DNA of 64,000 bases, taken from Prorocentrum cordatum (taxonomy: Eukaryota; Sar; Dinophyceae; Prorocentrales; Prorocentraceae). The notes under the pieces were generated by a model. That model saw nothing but the letters and a program-made list of their open reading frames with translations. It had not been told where the DNA came from and searched no databases. Below are positions 21,290-33,319 of the stretch, piece by piece. The stretch's first letter is position 1; every line of letters starts with the position of its first letter. The DNA lies in the NCBI GenBank assembly GCA_963575745.1, contig CAUYUJ010014615.1, positions 1,806,006 to 1,870,005 of the forward strand. Direction: 5' to 3'. Made by a program: the position numbers and the translations under genes.

Positions 21290-22145
21290 GATCTTCGAGG
21301 GTTGGAAGCGGGAAAACGTCAGAAACCGAAAAACATTAGAAAAAAAACATGGGAAATCAACGATGTTACCCTCTTTGGGCTCTCTCGGGACGGCTCTCGC
21401 AGCTCTCTTGGGCTGTTCTTGGAGCCTCGTCGGGGTCTTTGGGGGGCCTCTCAGGGATCGGGGCTGTGTTGGGGGCCTCTGGGGGGTCCCAGAAGCCTCC
21501 CGGACGTTGCTGGAAGCCTCCTGCTCCCGCTCTTGGGCCCATTTTGGGCCTGTTCTGGGGTAGTCTGGGGCTGTCCTGGGCGCTTCTTCGGCAGTCTTGG
21601 AGCCTTCTTGCCTCGTCTCTGGGCCGTCCTGAGAGTCTCTTGTGTGGTATTGGGGCGGTCTTGGGAGCCTCTTCGGCGCAATTGGACAATTGGAAGCTCG
21701 GAAACGCGAGAAGCCAAAAACATAGAAAAAACAATTGGACATCGACGATTTGGGCCTCTTCGGGCCGCCCCGGGACACCTTTCGGACCTCTCTTGGGGTC
21801 TCTTGGAGGCTACCTGGGAGCCTCAAGAGCCGTCCGAAGGCTGGCTTGGGCTGCTTGGGAACGTCTTGGACCATCCTTTCGGTTCTGGGTGCTCCTGGGA
21901 GGCATCTTGGGCCCTCCTGGGGCGCTGTGGAGGCTCCCCGGAAAGGCCTCTTGGGCTCCTGAGGGGCGATCTTGGGCGGTTGAAGCGCCTCGTGGGCCGT
22001 CTTGGCCCCCTCGTGGGCCGTCTTGGGGCCCTCTTGGGGGCATCCTCGACCGGCTTGGGTGCCTCTTGGGCCGTCTTGGATGCAGTGGACGCCCAAAAGG
22101 CAAACACGCCAAAAATATCAGTTTTCCTCAAGGAAATCGACGATT
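21290..22145 (-). repeat. CAAGAGGCC-word dispersed repeat, block 3
   Basis: On the minus strand it has the same CCAAGACGGCC and CAAGAGGCC words, with three AT-rich spacers (21295-21365, 21690-21750, 22085-22145). Open frames reach 324 codons but follow the repeat composition. Confidence 0.7.
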
Positions 22146-22152
22146 TTGCTTA

Positions 22153-22305
22153 TTCCCTACCTAGGCTCTGCCTAGAAGGGTTCTTACTCTCTGAGCTTAA
22201 AGGGGCCGGGCAGTGGGGCTCGCCCCAGGCGGTTCCCCCAATCCGCCCCGCGGTTCCCCTAGTTACGTCCCCTTAGCTTAGCGTTGCTTATCTCATCTTA
22301 GCTTA
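22153..22305 (+). repeat. 150-bp dispersed repeat, copy 3
   Basis: Starts TTCCCTACCTAGGCTCTGCC as in copies 1 and 2 and again passes into TTAGC pentamers at its 3' end. Confidence 0.65.
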
Positions 22306-22845
22306 GCCTAGCTTAATTTAGCTTAGCTTAGCTTAGTTTAGCTTAGCTTAGTCTAGCCTAGCTTAGCTTAGCTTAGCCTAGCCTAGCTTAGCTCAGCTTA
22401 ACTTAGCCTAGCACAGCTTAGCTTAGCGCAGCGCAGCGCAACATTAGCATAGCATTGCATAGCATAGCATAGCATAGCATTAGCGCAGCATAGCACAGCG
22501 CAGCATAGCATAGCATAGCATAGCATAGCAAAGCATAGCAGGGCCCAGCATAGCATAGCATAGCATAGCATAGCACATCATAGCTTAGTTTAGCATAGCA
22601 CAGCGAAGCATAGCATAGCATAGCATAGCATAACATAGCATAGCGCTGCATAGCATAACATGGCATAGCATAGCATAGCGCAGCATAGCATGGCATAGCA
22701 TAGCATAGCATAGCATAGCGTAGCATAGCGCAGCATAGCATAGCATAGCCTATCATTGCATAGCGCAGCATAGCATATCATAGCATCGCCTAGCATAGCA
22801 TAGCACAGCGCAGCATAGCATAGCATAGCATAGCGCAGCATAGCA
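22285..22845. repeat. (TTAGC)n to (ATAGC)n array, second
   Basis: Same succession as at 20630: TTAGC first, ATAGC later. It ends in a few GTAGATGTAG words at 22845-22900, reminiscent of the GATGTA array. Confidence 0.9.
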
Positions 22846-22911
22846 TGTAGATGTAGCTGTAGGTGTAGACGTGGATGTAGGTCTAGCTGTAGATGTAGAT
22901 GTTCAGCCGTA

Positions 22912-23264
<353 letters not shown>

Positions 23265-23364
23265 NNNNNNNNNNNNNNNNNNNNNNNNNNNNNNNNNNNN
23301 NNNNNNNNNNNNNNNNNNNNNNNNNNNNNNNNNNNNNNNNNNNNNNNNNNNNNNNNNNNNNNNN
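23265..23364. other. Assembly gap (100 N)
   Basis: Exactly 100 unresolved bases, a standard placeholder length; frames crossing it are meaningless. Confidence 1.
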
Positions 23365-23379
23365 CTCACCGCCAGCAAA

Positions 23380-23990
23380 CGACTCCCGGTCCCTACCACC
23401 GTCCGCACCACATCCCCCACTGCTGTTCCCAGTACCACTGTCCTCACCACCACTGTCCCCACTGGTTCCACCACCGTCCCTACTGTCCCCACAAGTGCCC
23501 CCACCACTGTCGCACTGTCCCCAGTCCCCACCACTGTTCCCACCACGGTTCCACTCTCCCCACTTTCTCCACGGCCCCAACCACTGCCCGACTATCCCCA
23601 CTGTCCCCATTGTCCCACTGACTTCTCCGCTGTCCCACTGAGCTGTCCCACTGTTCCCACCACTGTCCCCACTGTCCCCACCACTGTCCCCACTGTACCT
23701 CTGTACCATTGTCCCACCGCCGTCCTCGCCACCGCCTTCGCCACTGTCCCCACCACCACTGTACCCTCCACTGTCCCACTGTTTCCACCACATTCCCACT
23801 GTCCCCACACCACTGTTTCCACCACCACCGTCCCCACCACTGTCCCACTGTCCCCACTGTTCCCACCATTGTCCTCACCACTGTCCCCACCACCACCGTC
23901 CCCACCTCTGTCCCACTGTCCCCACCACTGTCCCGCTGTCCCCTCACCACTGTCCCCACCACCTCCATCCCCACCACTGTCCGCACACAC
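23380..23990. repeat. CCACCACTGTCCC minisatellite
   Basis: Degenerate units of CCCCACCACTGTCCCCACTG on the plus strand over about 600 bp. Minus-strand frames rich in Gly-Thr-Val and Trp arise from the repeat. Confidence 0.85.
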
Positions 23991-24205
23991 CCCCGGTTTT
24001 CGAGGGGGGGGGGGTTTGAACCGGTAGTGACCTCCCCCGGTTTTCGAGAGGGGGGGGGAGGGGGGTTCGAACCGGTAGTGACCCCCCCCCTTCATGATGG
24101 ACTGGGGGGGGGGGAAGGGGTTCGAACCGGCAGTGACCCCACCCGGTTTTCCGGAGGGGGGGGGTTCGAACCGGTAGTGACCCCCCCCGGTTTTCCGCCA
24201 GCAGC
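23990..24205. repeat. Tandem GGTTCGAACC unit, four copies
   Basis: GGGGTTCGAACCGGTAGTGA followed by a poly-C run and GGTTTTC recurs at about 24010, 24065, 24117 and 24163. Each unit combines a poly-G run, a palindrome TTCGAA and a poly-C run, which could form hairpins. The G/C homopolymer lengths vary. Confidence 0.8.
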
Positions 24206-24229
24206 GGTAGAACACGCTCCTTCCTAGAT

Positions 24230-25750
24230 GACATCGATAAGCCAAATGGATTGATTATTCGTAGGTGTTTTAATGTTTTTCGCGTTTTCGCCTTTTCGAG
24301 GTTTCCGACTTCCAAAACGACCAAATAGGCCAAATTCGCCGACGCTTTCGGCGTGTGGAATGCGCTGTTCGTCGTGGTTGTTGTCCTCGTACGTACTCGT
24401 CGTCTTCTTTTCTCGGTCCGTCGCCGCTCCCCCCTCTTTCCCTGGGCCCTCGTTCTCAAGAGCGCCAGCCAAAGCGAAATGAAGCAACCCAGCCAAAGCG
24501 AAATTAACAACGTCGTCGTTGAGTCGAAGGGAAGCCCCTTCCCTTAGATCACTTCCCCGCCGGGGGGGGGGAGGGTCCCGGGGACGGTCCCGGGTCAAAA
24601 TACCATCCCATGTTTGCGGTCTTTGCAGAGGGGCCCTCTGTAGATGCGCTGGAGGAGGGGGGGGGGTCGCTACGACGGATCTGCAAGAGCGCCCCTAGAT
24701 GGCCCAAGCCCCACAAGACAGCCCAAGAACGCCTAAGGACGGCCAAAGGGGGGCCCTCAGACGGGTCAAAAGAAACCCCACAAGGACTCTCAAGAAGGCT
24801 CAGAGAGGCCATATTCATAGATTTTCGGAAATGGTTTTGTCCCCGCCCTTTCCCTCCCATTTCCGTCGACAGCAGAGGCCTTCAGAATTGGTTGCTCCTA
24901 CTAGCTTCCTCTCGCTGCTCCCCCACTTATCCCCCTCCTCCTCCTCCTCCTCCTCCTCCTTCTCCTCCTCCTCCTCCTCCTCCTCCGCATTCCTCTCGCT
25001 GCTCCCCCACTCATCCTTCTCCTCCTCCTCCTCCTCCTGCTCCTCCTCCTCCTCATCCTTCCCCCCCTCCTCCTCCCTCATCCAACCGCCTCCACCTCCT
25101 CCACCAACCTACCCCCTCCCCCCCCCACACTCCACCTCCTCCTCCTCCTCCACCTCCTCCTCCTCCTCCTCCTCCTCCTCCACCTCCCTCCTCACCTCCA
25201 CCTCCTCCTCCTCTCCTCCTCCTCCTCCACCCTCCTCCTCCTCCTCCTCCTCCTCCTCCTCCTCCGCCTTCTACCCCCCCCCGCTCGTTTTCATCTTCGT
25301 CGTCCCCCAAGAGGACCCCAAAGCGGCCCAAGAGGCGCCCAAAAATGACCAAGAGGGCCCCAAGACGGCCTCAAGGAAGGGCCCAAGAGGGTGAACGCGA
25401 ACGGACAATTCAAGTCGTCCGCCCGAGGAGTGCTGAGGAGGCCCCAAGACCCAAGAAGGCCAAAAGAGGCCCGAAAGCAAAAACTGTTGATTTGTGTTTA
25501 GCTGTTTCAATGCTTTTGGCGGTTTTCACCATTTTGAGCTTCCGACGCTCCAAGACGTCCCAGGAGGCCCCCAGGACTCCCCCGAGACAGCTCAAGAGGC
25601 CTCCAAGAAAGCTCCAAGACGGCCCAAGAAGGCTCCAAGACTGCCTAAAAGGCGCCCACGACTGCCCCAGAGCGCCCAAAGACGGCCCCCCAAAGGGCCC
25701 AAGAGTGAGAACACGAACCCAGAATTCGAGCCTGCTGCCCCACAAGGGCC
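24230..25750 (+). repeat. CAAGAGGCC-word dispersed repeat, block 4, with internal CTC array
   Basis: Family AT-rich spacers at 24230-24320 and 25490-25550 bracket CAAGACGGCC words (24690-24800 and 25310-25440, resuming to 25750). A CTC array fills 24935-25270. The 410-codon plus-strand frame is compositional. Confidence 0.65.
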
Positions 25751-25759
25751 AAAGCAGGC

Positions 25760-28060
25760 CCGCTTTACCTTCTCGAGTAGTTGCCACCCGGAATGCTGCG
25801 CTGGCACGGTGGCGGAATTGTTGGAGGCAACTGGATCGATAATTCATCCCTGTCGTCCGACGCGTCGGTAAGTCGGGCCCGGCGTTTCTTCTGAGACTTC
25901 CTAACCGCACATGACCGTGAAGCTTGAAGGACGAAACAGCTAGAAGGATGGACAAAGGGCTCAAACTGTTCTTGCCATGCGCGCAATTATGGGATCGAGC
26001 CAGCCGCAGCTGGTCGGAGTCAGAGAGCTCACGCGGGTGACAGGGGCTTGGGGTTTGTTGTTTGCGTTATAGCGTTGGTGCTTGTGCGCTCGTTTGCACT
26101 GCGCTCGGAAGTGGACATGGTTGATGTGGAATTGGCATGCAGGCGCAGCACCACGTAACCAGCACCACCCACCACCTACCAACCACCACCGCGACCACCA
26201 CGACCACCAGCACCACCCGCTACCAGCCTCCTAACCACCACCACCACCACGACCACGACTCAACTGAACCGCCGAACCGTCGATAGAGCACCACCACCCT
26301 CAGAACTTACGAACTGTACATAAGTGGCCACATCGAATACGCATAAAACTGCAAAATTCCACAATTCCCTATACCCGACATTTGATTGGACAGCCTCACA
26401 GTCCAACCACCAATCACCAACCACCAACCATCAACCAACTGACCAACCGCCCAGCAAAGTACCCCTTCACCACCAAACACCACACCCAACCACTTGACTT
26501 ACCCGACTGCCAACTACCCAACAACCTAACACATGACCCAACTATCTAAAAACAACACGTCAACAACGCGCAACATACGCACAAATCTTTATTCACACCG
26601 CCAACCGCCCGATCACCCGAGAACCGCAGGAGGAGGAGGAGAAAGAGGAGCATCACCCCTCGGAACACAAAACCACCCACCAGAACATCCACATGCGTGC
26701 GTGCACTCGCGAGTACGCGCGCGCTCCTCCCGTCGTCCCAGGTGCACCTGGTGGGGTTGGGCCATGCATCTGAGAATTCCCCAACCTCGCTGATCGAGGA
26801 CTCCCCGTCTTCGGGACTGGACATTTTTGAATGCGGGGTGTTGTGTGGTGGCATCGGTGGGGAATCGGGACCACTGATCGGTTTGGTTTAAAGAGAGATG
26901 CCGGGGGCGTCGGGTAAGTGGGGCGGATTGTGCGTGCTCGCGCGGCCGATCCGCCGACCGTGGCGCTGCACCTGGCGATTTTCAAGCCGCGCTGACCGAG
27001 GCTTGCTGCGCTCGGACGTGGTGCTGAATGTTCGGTGGTGACCAGTGTCGGGACGGTGGATGGGGGATCGGGTCTGTGGTCGGGCATCAGCGATCGCGGT
27101 CACGGGAGGGGCGGTCGGTGGCGACGTGGGCCGGGGCTGGTGGGGGGGTCGGCGCTGGGAAGGGTACGCATTGCGTCCTGGGCAGCCGGATGAGGCTTCA
27201 TGTCTGTTTCGTGTTTTTGTTCGGTCATAATTGCTCCTTTGTTTGTTCATGTGTGCTCGTGCGTTGTCGATGGCTTTCATGTGTTTAATGTTGTTGTGTC
27301 ATTCGTAATGCGTTGCAGTACGTGTTCGGTTTTGCGTGTATAGTTTATGGCGTGCCCAGGTACCAATCAGATGTTTCTTGCTCAACTCATGTGTTCACGT
27401 GTTTTCGTGTCTTCATGGTCGGGTTGTTTTCACTGTCTGTTCATTAGTTGTTGATGTTGACATTACATGCGTAATGTGATGTCAGGAGTTGTCCGCACTC
27501 CTGTGTGAAAATGTATAGCATGTGTGGCCAAATTTGCCTCATGGCGTTGTCTCGTGTTGGCACGTTAGCTCGCTAATGTGTTGTTCAATGTGCCTCACGC
27601 GTTTACATGTCCTTCCTGATGTGCCATGTCTGGCGCAAGCTTGTCTGACTATTCGTGCGCGCTCGCAATGTTAGTAACCCTGCGAGCGAGAATGCGCCAC
27701 GTTCTGTCCTAGTTATCAACATCCAGCCCAATCGGACCGGAAAAGCCCGCGACATGCCTCTGCCCCGCTTGCCTCGACGCCCAGCGTCTATCTTTAAACT
27801 CAACTCCCGCACGCTGGTAGGTGAACGCAGCACACACTAAAAGAACACACACACCAAGAAAGAAAAAAACACCACAGACAACACCAACAGAGTGTAAATT
27901 AAAAAAAGAAAAGCAAAAACAACAACATAGAAAAAAGCGACAAAAAAACAAATATCCAAAAAAAAAACACAACAAATACACATAAAAATACAAAGCAACA
28001 AACCAACCCACCCCACACATACAACATAGATATCCCACAAAACACACGATACACAAATCA
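25760..28060. other. Lower-GC region without a recognised gene
   Basis: Contains ACC-rich sequence (26155-26290), CAACCACC words (26400-26530), and GT-rich ordinary-complexity sequence at 27230-27640. An A-rich tract with ACA words lies at 27838-28070. Small open frames on both strands have no recognisable motif. The 27230-27640 part is the least repetitive non-coding sequence in the window. Confidence 0.45.
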
Positions 28061-28067
28061 CAAAAAA

Positions 28068-28265
28068 AAAGCGGCTTCAGGGAAGCGCATGCTGCAGCGA
28101 GGGAAGACCCCACTTGACCGAAAGACAACCTCCAGCAGCCCCCCATGGGCTAGGAGGCACCGGCCACACGACACGCGACGGGAGGGGAAGAGGGAGGTAG
28201 GAGGGTGGAGTGTTTGCCCTGCCCCGTGGCCAGAGCAAGAGCAAAATAGTCCGGCCAAAGGGTAA
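28068..28265 (+). repeat. Dispersed repeat shared with 47186-47337
   Basis: GGGCTAGGAGGCAC followed by GGCCACACGAC and CCCCGTGGCCAGAGCAAGAG occurs here and at 47248-47308 in the same orientation. The TTGACCGAAAGA and ACCTCCA words upstream also match. A few insertions distinguish the copies. Confidence 0.7.
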
Positions 28266-28618
28266 ACGGGCCAGGCTGGACCAGGACACACAGCGGCAGG
28301 GCGGGACCCCGCGGCTGCGGGCCGCCCGCCCAGCCGCCCTGGGGCGCCCACGCGCCCCGCCCTGGCCCCCCTCCGGCCAACCCGCCCGCCGCAGCGCACG
28401 CGCGCAGTGCGCGCGACGGCCACAGCCCGCCCCGCAGCCCCTGCGCCACGCTCACACGACACCACGGCACAGACCACCGCCCCACCACCGCCACTGCAGC
28501 CCACCACCGGCCCACAGCCCACCAGCTCCGACCGCCGCCCCACCACCGCCGCCACAACACGGGCCCGATCGAGCGCGGCCCGCGCGCCCGGGCTCGAGGA
28601 GACCGCGACGCCCACCAT

Positions 28619-30614
28619 CATGGCCCCGAGGCACAAGACTGCCGACCAGAAGGCTGTGGGGCCACCCTTGAGCGGTGCAAACTGTCCCCAAAATGGGATG
28701 GATCCTCCGCCCCGTTCTGCCCGTGCATCCCTCCAGTATATGAGAGCATGTTTTTACTCGCGGCGCGAACGGGCATCATGGGGGGTGGGGGTCAGCGGGC
28801 TGGGGGGGCATCACGTAAGGCCCCCCCCCTCCCCCCGAACCGGGCGGGTCTGGCACCACAGACTGGTGCTGGACGCACTGCGGCAGTGCTGGGGACGCAC
28901 TGGCGAGGGGCTTAGTGGGCCCTGGAAACGACAGGGCCGTTTTATTGCCAGTTCCGTTTTGCCGTTTTTTGTTGCCGGTTCCGACGCCGTTGTTTTACCG
29001 GTTCCGTCGCCGTTTTTGTTACGGGTTCCCGCTCCAGTTCCAATCCTGGAGCCGTTTTTGTTGCCGTTTCCGGTCGCCGTTTTCTTGCCGTTTCCATTTT
29101 CAAGGGGCACTTTTTCGGAAACGGTGACAAAACGGCCTTGCCGTTTCCGGGGCCCACTAAGGCGAGGGGGTTCGTTACGTTTCGGAGGGGGGATACCACG
29201 GGGGAAAGGGGGGGGGGGGCATGACGCCCGTTGTGGCCCGGATGGGTGAACAATCACTGCCTGCGCGTGCTGCTCGGGGGCTGAGGGCGGGAGGGAGACC
29301 CAGACCCCCGACGTCATGATTTTTTCATGACGCGACCCCCAGAGGTCCAGACCCATTCCCCAGGACCGGTTTTTCGTCCTGAGTCGTTTTTTGACGCTCC
29401 CGAGACCCGGTGAGGGCCCCTGGAGGCCGAAAATAGGGAAAAACCTCCCGTCGTGATTTTTTCATGACTCGAGGAGGTCTGGGGAGAGGGATGCCTGCCC
29501 TGCGCCCGCCAGGCGAAGGCGAAGACCGGGGCCAAGCGGGCCCGGAGCGACGACGCCGAGCGCAAACACGCGCTGCAACGTCCACGGCGTCTCGGGTTGT
29601 GGATGGGGCCATGGATGTGTCCTCGTGTCTAAACGAAGGAGCTCGCCGACGAGTTCAAGACGCTCCGCCAGGATAAGAAACGGGCAGGGCACGCGAGAGG
29701 ACACAAGACCCTTCCGAGGGACACGTCGCCGTGGGAATGCAGGAGGCAGCGGTCGCGAGGCACAGGACACAAGGGTCCCCTTGAGCTGGCAGGGTCGACC
29801 TACTAATCCCGCTCGACTGCAGGTGCCACGCCAAGAAAACGAAGGAGCTCGCCGACGAATTCGAGACGCCCTCTCGGGATAAGGAAACGCCGCTGGCAGC
29901 ACCGCTGGCGAGAGACAGACGGGAGGGCGCGGCCAGAAGAGCCCCTTGGCTTCTTGCTCAGCAGCCCTTCTGGTATCACGATCCCCTCCCCCTCCTCCTC
30001 CTCCTCCTCCTCCTCCTCCTCCTCCTCCTCCACCACCACCTCCTCCTCCTCCTCCTCCTCCTCCTCCTCCTCCTCCTCCTCCTGGGTCTGGACGGGGCCG
30101 AAAAGGCCCAAGGGGGCCACGCGACACGACCGCAAAAAACGTGACGTCGGAAGTTTGTGGACCTCGCGGCTAGGGGCGCGGGTCTGACGGGCATGCGGCG
30201 GGACTCCCCTCCCCCCTCGCCCCCTCACCCTTCTCCTCCCTCCTCCTCCTCCTCCTCCTCCTCCTCCTCCTCTCCTCCTCCTCCTCCTCCTCCTCCTCCT
30301 CCTCCTCACTCCTCCTCCACCTCCTCCTCCTCCTCCTCCTCCTGATCCTCGCTCATACCTCCCTCCTCCTCCTCCTCCTCCTCCTCCTGGCCGCTTCGTG
30401 TCGTCGTCCTCCTCCCCCCCCCTTCCTCCCCCCTCCCCCCCGCCCCTCCCGTCCTCGTGATTCTGCCCCCCCCCCCTCCTGCCCTCCTGCCTCCTGCCCG
30501 ATCCTCCTCCTTCCCTCCCGTCGGTCACCCGACCTCAGCGCCATCGCGCGCTGGCCCTCCGGAGAGAGGAGAGAGTACTTCGACCCAGGCCGCGACGAGC
30601 GGAACCGCGCGTGA
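28619..30614 (+). CDS. Candidate multi-exon plus-strand gene, Lys/Glu-rich, unrecognised
   Basis: Several short segments have coding-like G/C-ending codons. They are a start ATG at 28619 (MAPRHKTADQKAVG), 29512-29590 (AKAKTGAKRARSDDAERKHA), 29634-29690 (TKELADEFKTLRQDKKRA), 29823-29885 (AKKTKELADEFET, a near copy of the previous segment after a CTGCAG acceptor) and 30538-30614 (ARWPSGERREYFDPGRDERN, ending in a stop after a CTCAG acceptor). Together they could encode a basic coiled-coil protein. Linkage is inferred only from proximity. The TIR element at 28911 and CTC arrays would lie in introns. This would be the only plus-strand gene. Confidence 0.28.
28911..29160. mobile_element. 250-bp TIR element, second family, perfect 9-bp target duplication
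   Basis: The left end CTTAGTGGGCCCTGGAAACG then ACAGGGCCGTTTT matches the inverted right end (TTAGTGGGCCCCGGAAACGG then CAAGGCCGTTTT) for about 36 bp. GGCGAGGGG flanks it at 28902-28910 and 29161-29169 exactly. The interior is degenerate repeats of GCCGTTTTTGTTGCCG. There is no coding capacity, so this is a non-autonomous MITE. End sequence differs from the GTCGGGCC family but the duplication length is the same. Confidence 0.85.
29312..29470. repeat. Two CGTCATGA/TCATGACG hairpins
   Basis: GTCATGATTTTTTCATGAC (from 29313) and a near copy at about 29451 each form a short hairpin around a T loop, about 138 bp apart, with GAGACCC words between them. Function unknown. Confidence 0.5.
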
Positions 30615-31200
30615 CATCATCGCTCCGCCGGGGGGGGGGGGCGGCCTCGCTTCAATCCTCCTCCTCCTCCTCCTCCCCTCCTCCTCCTTCCTCCTCCTCC
30701 TCCTCCTGCTCCTACCTCCTCACTTCCTCCTCCCTCCTCCTCCTCCTCCTCCTCCTCCTCCTCCTCCTCCTCCTTCCCCCTCCTCCGCCTCCTCCACCTC
30801 CTCCTCTCCTCCTCCCTCCTCCCTCCTCCACCCTCCTCCTCCTGCTCCTCCTCCTCCCCTCCGCCTCCTCCTCCTCCTACCTCCCTCCTCCTCCTCCACC
30901 TCCCCCTCCTCCTCCTCTTCCTCCTCCTCCTCCTCCTCCACCTCCTCCTCTTCTTCTTATTATCTTCTCTTCTTCGTCTTCTTCTTCTACTTCTCTTATT
31001 ATTATTTAATCATTCTTAATAAAGTATTTCTTAGTGAAAAGAAGTAAAAATATTATATTATTATTCTTAGTATTATTAATTATGCTTATTCTTATGTATG
31101 AGTTATTCTCTTCTTCTTCTGTTTCCTTCCCTCCTCCTCCTCCTCCTCCTCCTCCTCCTCCTCCTCCTCCTCTCCTCCTCCTCCTCCTCCTCCCCCCCCC
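29985..31200. repeat. (CTC)n arrays with interruptions
   Basis: CTC runs at 29990-30085, 30237-30390, 30655-30955 and 31128-31195, separated by short GC-rich or AT-rich (30956-31110) sequence. Apart from the exon candidate at 30538-30614 I see no coding signal. Confidence 0.85.
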
Positions 31201-31245
31201 CGCTGCCTCGAGAGAGCGTGCCGCGCCTCAGTCCCCCCCCCCGGA

Positions 31246-31363
31246 AGGCGTCCCTGGACGCCAAGGGCGTGGAGCTAGCTGGGAAGGAGGCCGCGCTGTC
31301 GAAGCGCAAGGCGCCCCGCCGCCCTGAGCGGCCCGGCCCTACTCCTCGCTCTTCTGGTTGACC
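31246..31363 (+). CDS. Exon-like plus-strand segment, unrecognised
   Basis: KASLDAKGVELAGKEAALSK and a following Arg/Pro-rich tail end at a stop codon at 31361-31363. Codons are G/C-ending and the peptide is not repetitive, suggesting a terminal exon, but no upstream partner can be identified across the adjacent CTC array. Confidence 0.2.
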
Positions 31364-31384
31364 CAGAATGGGGTCCAGGGAGAA

Positions 31385-31990
31385 GGGGGCGGTGCAGTAG
31401 ATCTGGTGCAATAGGTCCGTGGGGCTGCAGCAGATCTGGGGCGTGCAATGCGCTCCGGTGCGCAAGTGGATTGCTGGGCTTTCGCGTGCAACGCATTCGT
31501 TGCAATGCAGTGCAGTAAAATTCTCTGGCGCAGTACGTTTGCAATACACTTGCCCCATGGCCCATATCTATTGCACCACCCCCTCAATGTCGAAACGCCG
31601 AATAAGACAACTGGCTTTATTCGGCGTGTCGACACTGAGCGAAAGGGGGGGGGGGAGGGGGTCTGACTCCGGACCTCTGCTCGGTGCGACTGCTTGCGGC
31701 AGCGGGTCCCGTGAGGGGGAGAGACTCCACCCGCTCGAAACGGGCGCCCAATAAAAGCCAAGATCTACTCCATGGGAGGGGGGGGGGGGGGGGAAGGGGG
31801 TTCTGGGGCCCGCGCCGATCGGCAAAGCAACGAACAAAAAAACGATCCCTCGGCGGGCCACGATCTTGGTCGAGCACTTGCCCTCCCGCGACGTTCCAGG
31901 ACACGCGGGGACGTACGGAGATCAGAGAGACCCTCCCCGGGGCACCGCGCCTCCTCGAGCCGAGCACGCACGACGCGTGACGGTGTCGAC
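31385..31990. other. No gene recognised
   Basis: 31385-31575 has degenerate TTGCA/GTGCAAT words related to the TTGCACC tracts. 31630-31800 contains poly-G runs. Open frames on both strands lack motifs. Confidence 0.4.
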
Positions 31991-31994
31991 ACTG

Positions 31995-32160
31995 GTGCTG
32001 GTGATCAAACCGAGGATGATCAAACTGAGGATGACCAAACTGAGGATGATCAAGATGACCAAACTGAGGATGATCAAACTGAGGATGATCAAGAAGAGGG
32101 TGATCAAACTGAGGATGATCAAACTGAGGATGATCAACTGAGGGTGATCAAACTGAGGAT
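31995..32160 (+). repeat. 15-bp minisatellite CAAACTGAGGATGAT
   Basis: About nine in-phase copies; one plus-strand frame gives a QTEDD peptide repeat. Because 15 is divisible by three the frame is preserved, but flanking sequence does not look coding. Confidence 0.75.
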
Positions 32161-32765
32161 GTTGTTCTGTATGCAAATGTGCGGCCCCGAAACTCTCGAC
32201 CCCCTGCTGGCAACACACGTCCAGTCATATGTCACATGAGCGACGGTCAAGAACGGGTCTTGCGCGAGAGGACGTAGCGACCTTACGCGGCGGCTTACGC
32301 GGGCCGCCGGCGCGGCACGCCACATTGGAGACGAGAGCGCTTACGCGCGAACTTACGCGGGCACCTTACGCACGAACGGCGGCGCAGACGACCGCGTTTT
32401 TTGCGTCGCTCACATGTATACGCGCATTGTTTATACGCCCGGTGATGGAGCCCAGGCCCCCGAAATCGGCAGTCCATCGTGGCCCCCAATCGTGAACTGG
32501 GGGCAACTGTCAACGGCTTTCTGCCGCAAGGGTGTCATTGCTCATCCAGCGCAGAAGGTGAACTCCAAATGCCGTCGCAGCGGGAGAACACATATTCGAT
32601 GATAACGGCGCCTCCGCACTTTTCCACCGCAAGTTTTGGGGAGAACAAGAGAAGGAAGAGGAAGGGGACGACCGCGACGCAGCACAGGGCACACACGTGA
32701 AATCCGTGGCAAAAGGCGGCAAGGCAGCTATCAGGCCCGGGTATGGCTCGAAAGAGGCAGCCGTG

Positions 32766-32850
32766 CGAGGAGGAGGAGGAGGAGGAGGAGGAGGAGGAGG
32801 AGGAGAAGGAGGAGGAGGAGGAGGAGGAAGGACGAGGGGAGGAGCGGGAT
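32766..32850. repeat. (GGA)n array
   Basis: Short GGA array. The 32230-33310 surroundings show TTACGCG words (32283-32370) but no recognisable gene. Confidence 0.85.
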
Positions 32851-33319
32851 GGGGGGAGGGGGAGGAGCAGTAGCGGCACCTCCGTGCTCTGGCAAACTTG
32901 AGCCTGAACTGGGAAAACGTAGCCTGGGGTGCGCCACTTGCCATTCGGGCTGCGGCACACAGTTACCCCAGAGGATACACTTTACAGGAGATGACTCTCA
33001 GAAGCGAGCAGGACTTATCGCACGCAGCGGGGTGGAGTCGCGGCAGCTTTAGCAGGCCACTGTCCACTTCGGTGCATATAAGAATGGTTGAGGCGGCGGT
33101 CTGCCCAGCTGGGGCCGTCTTATTGCCGAGTTTGGATGTGGAGTGGCAGAGAGTCGCTCGAAAAACAGATCACGCACATCGACCAAATTGGAGCGCGCCA
33201 GGGGGGGCGCCCGAGGTGCCGATGCGAGAGCGCTGACGTCCGACGGTAGGTGTTTGTGCCATCTGTTCCGTCTTCGACTAGCGAGACGAATGGCTTGCAG
33301 GAGTGGGCTCAGACTGGAG

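Noticed and set aside
25868-25885. TAAGTCGGGCCCGGCG as another GTCGGGCC-family end
   Set aside because: The match stops after about 11 bases and no partner end is nearby.
26888-27280. 130-codon minus-strand frame in the lower-GC region
   Set aside because: Composition is Arg/Pro/His-rich without motif and the plus strand is equally open.
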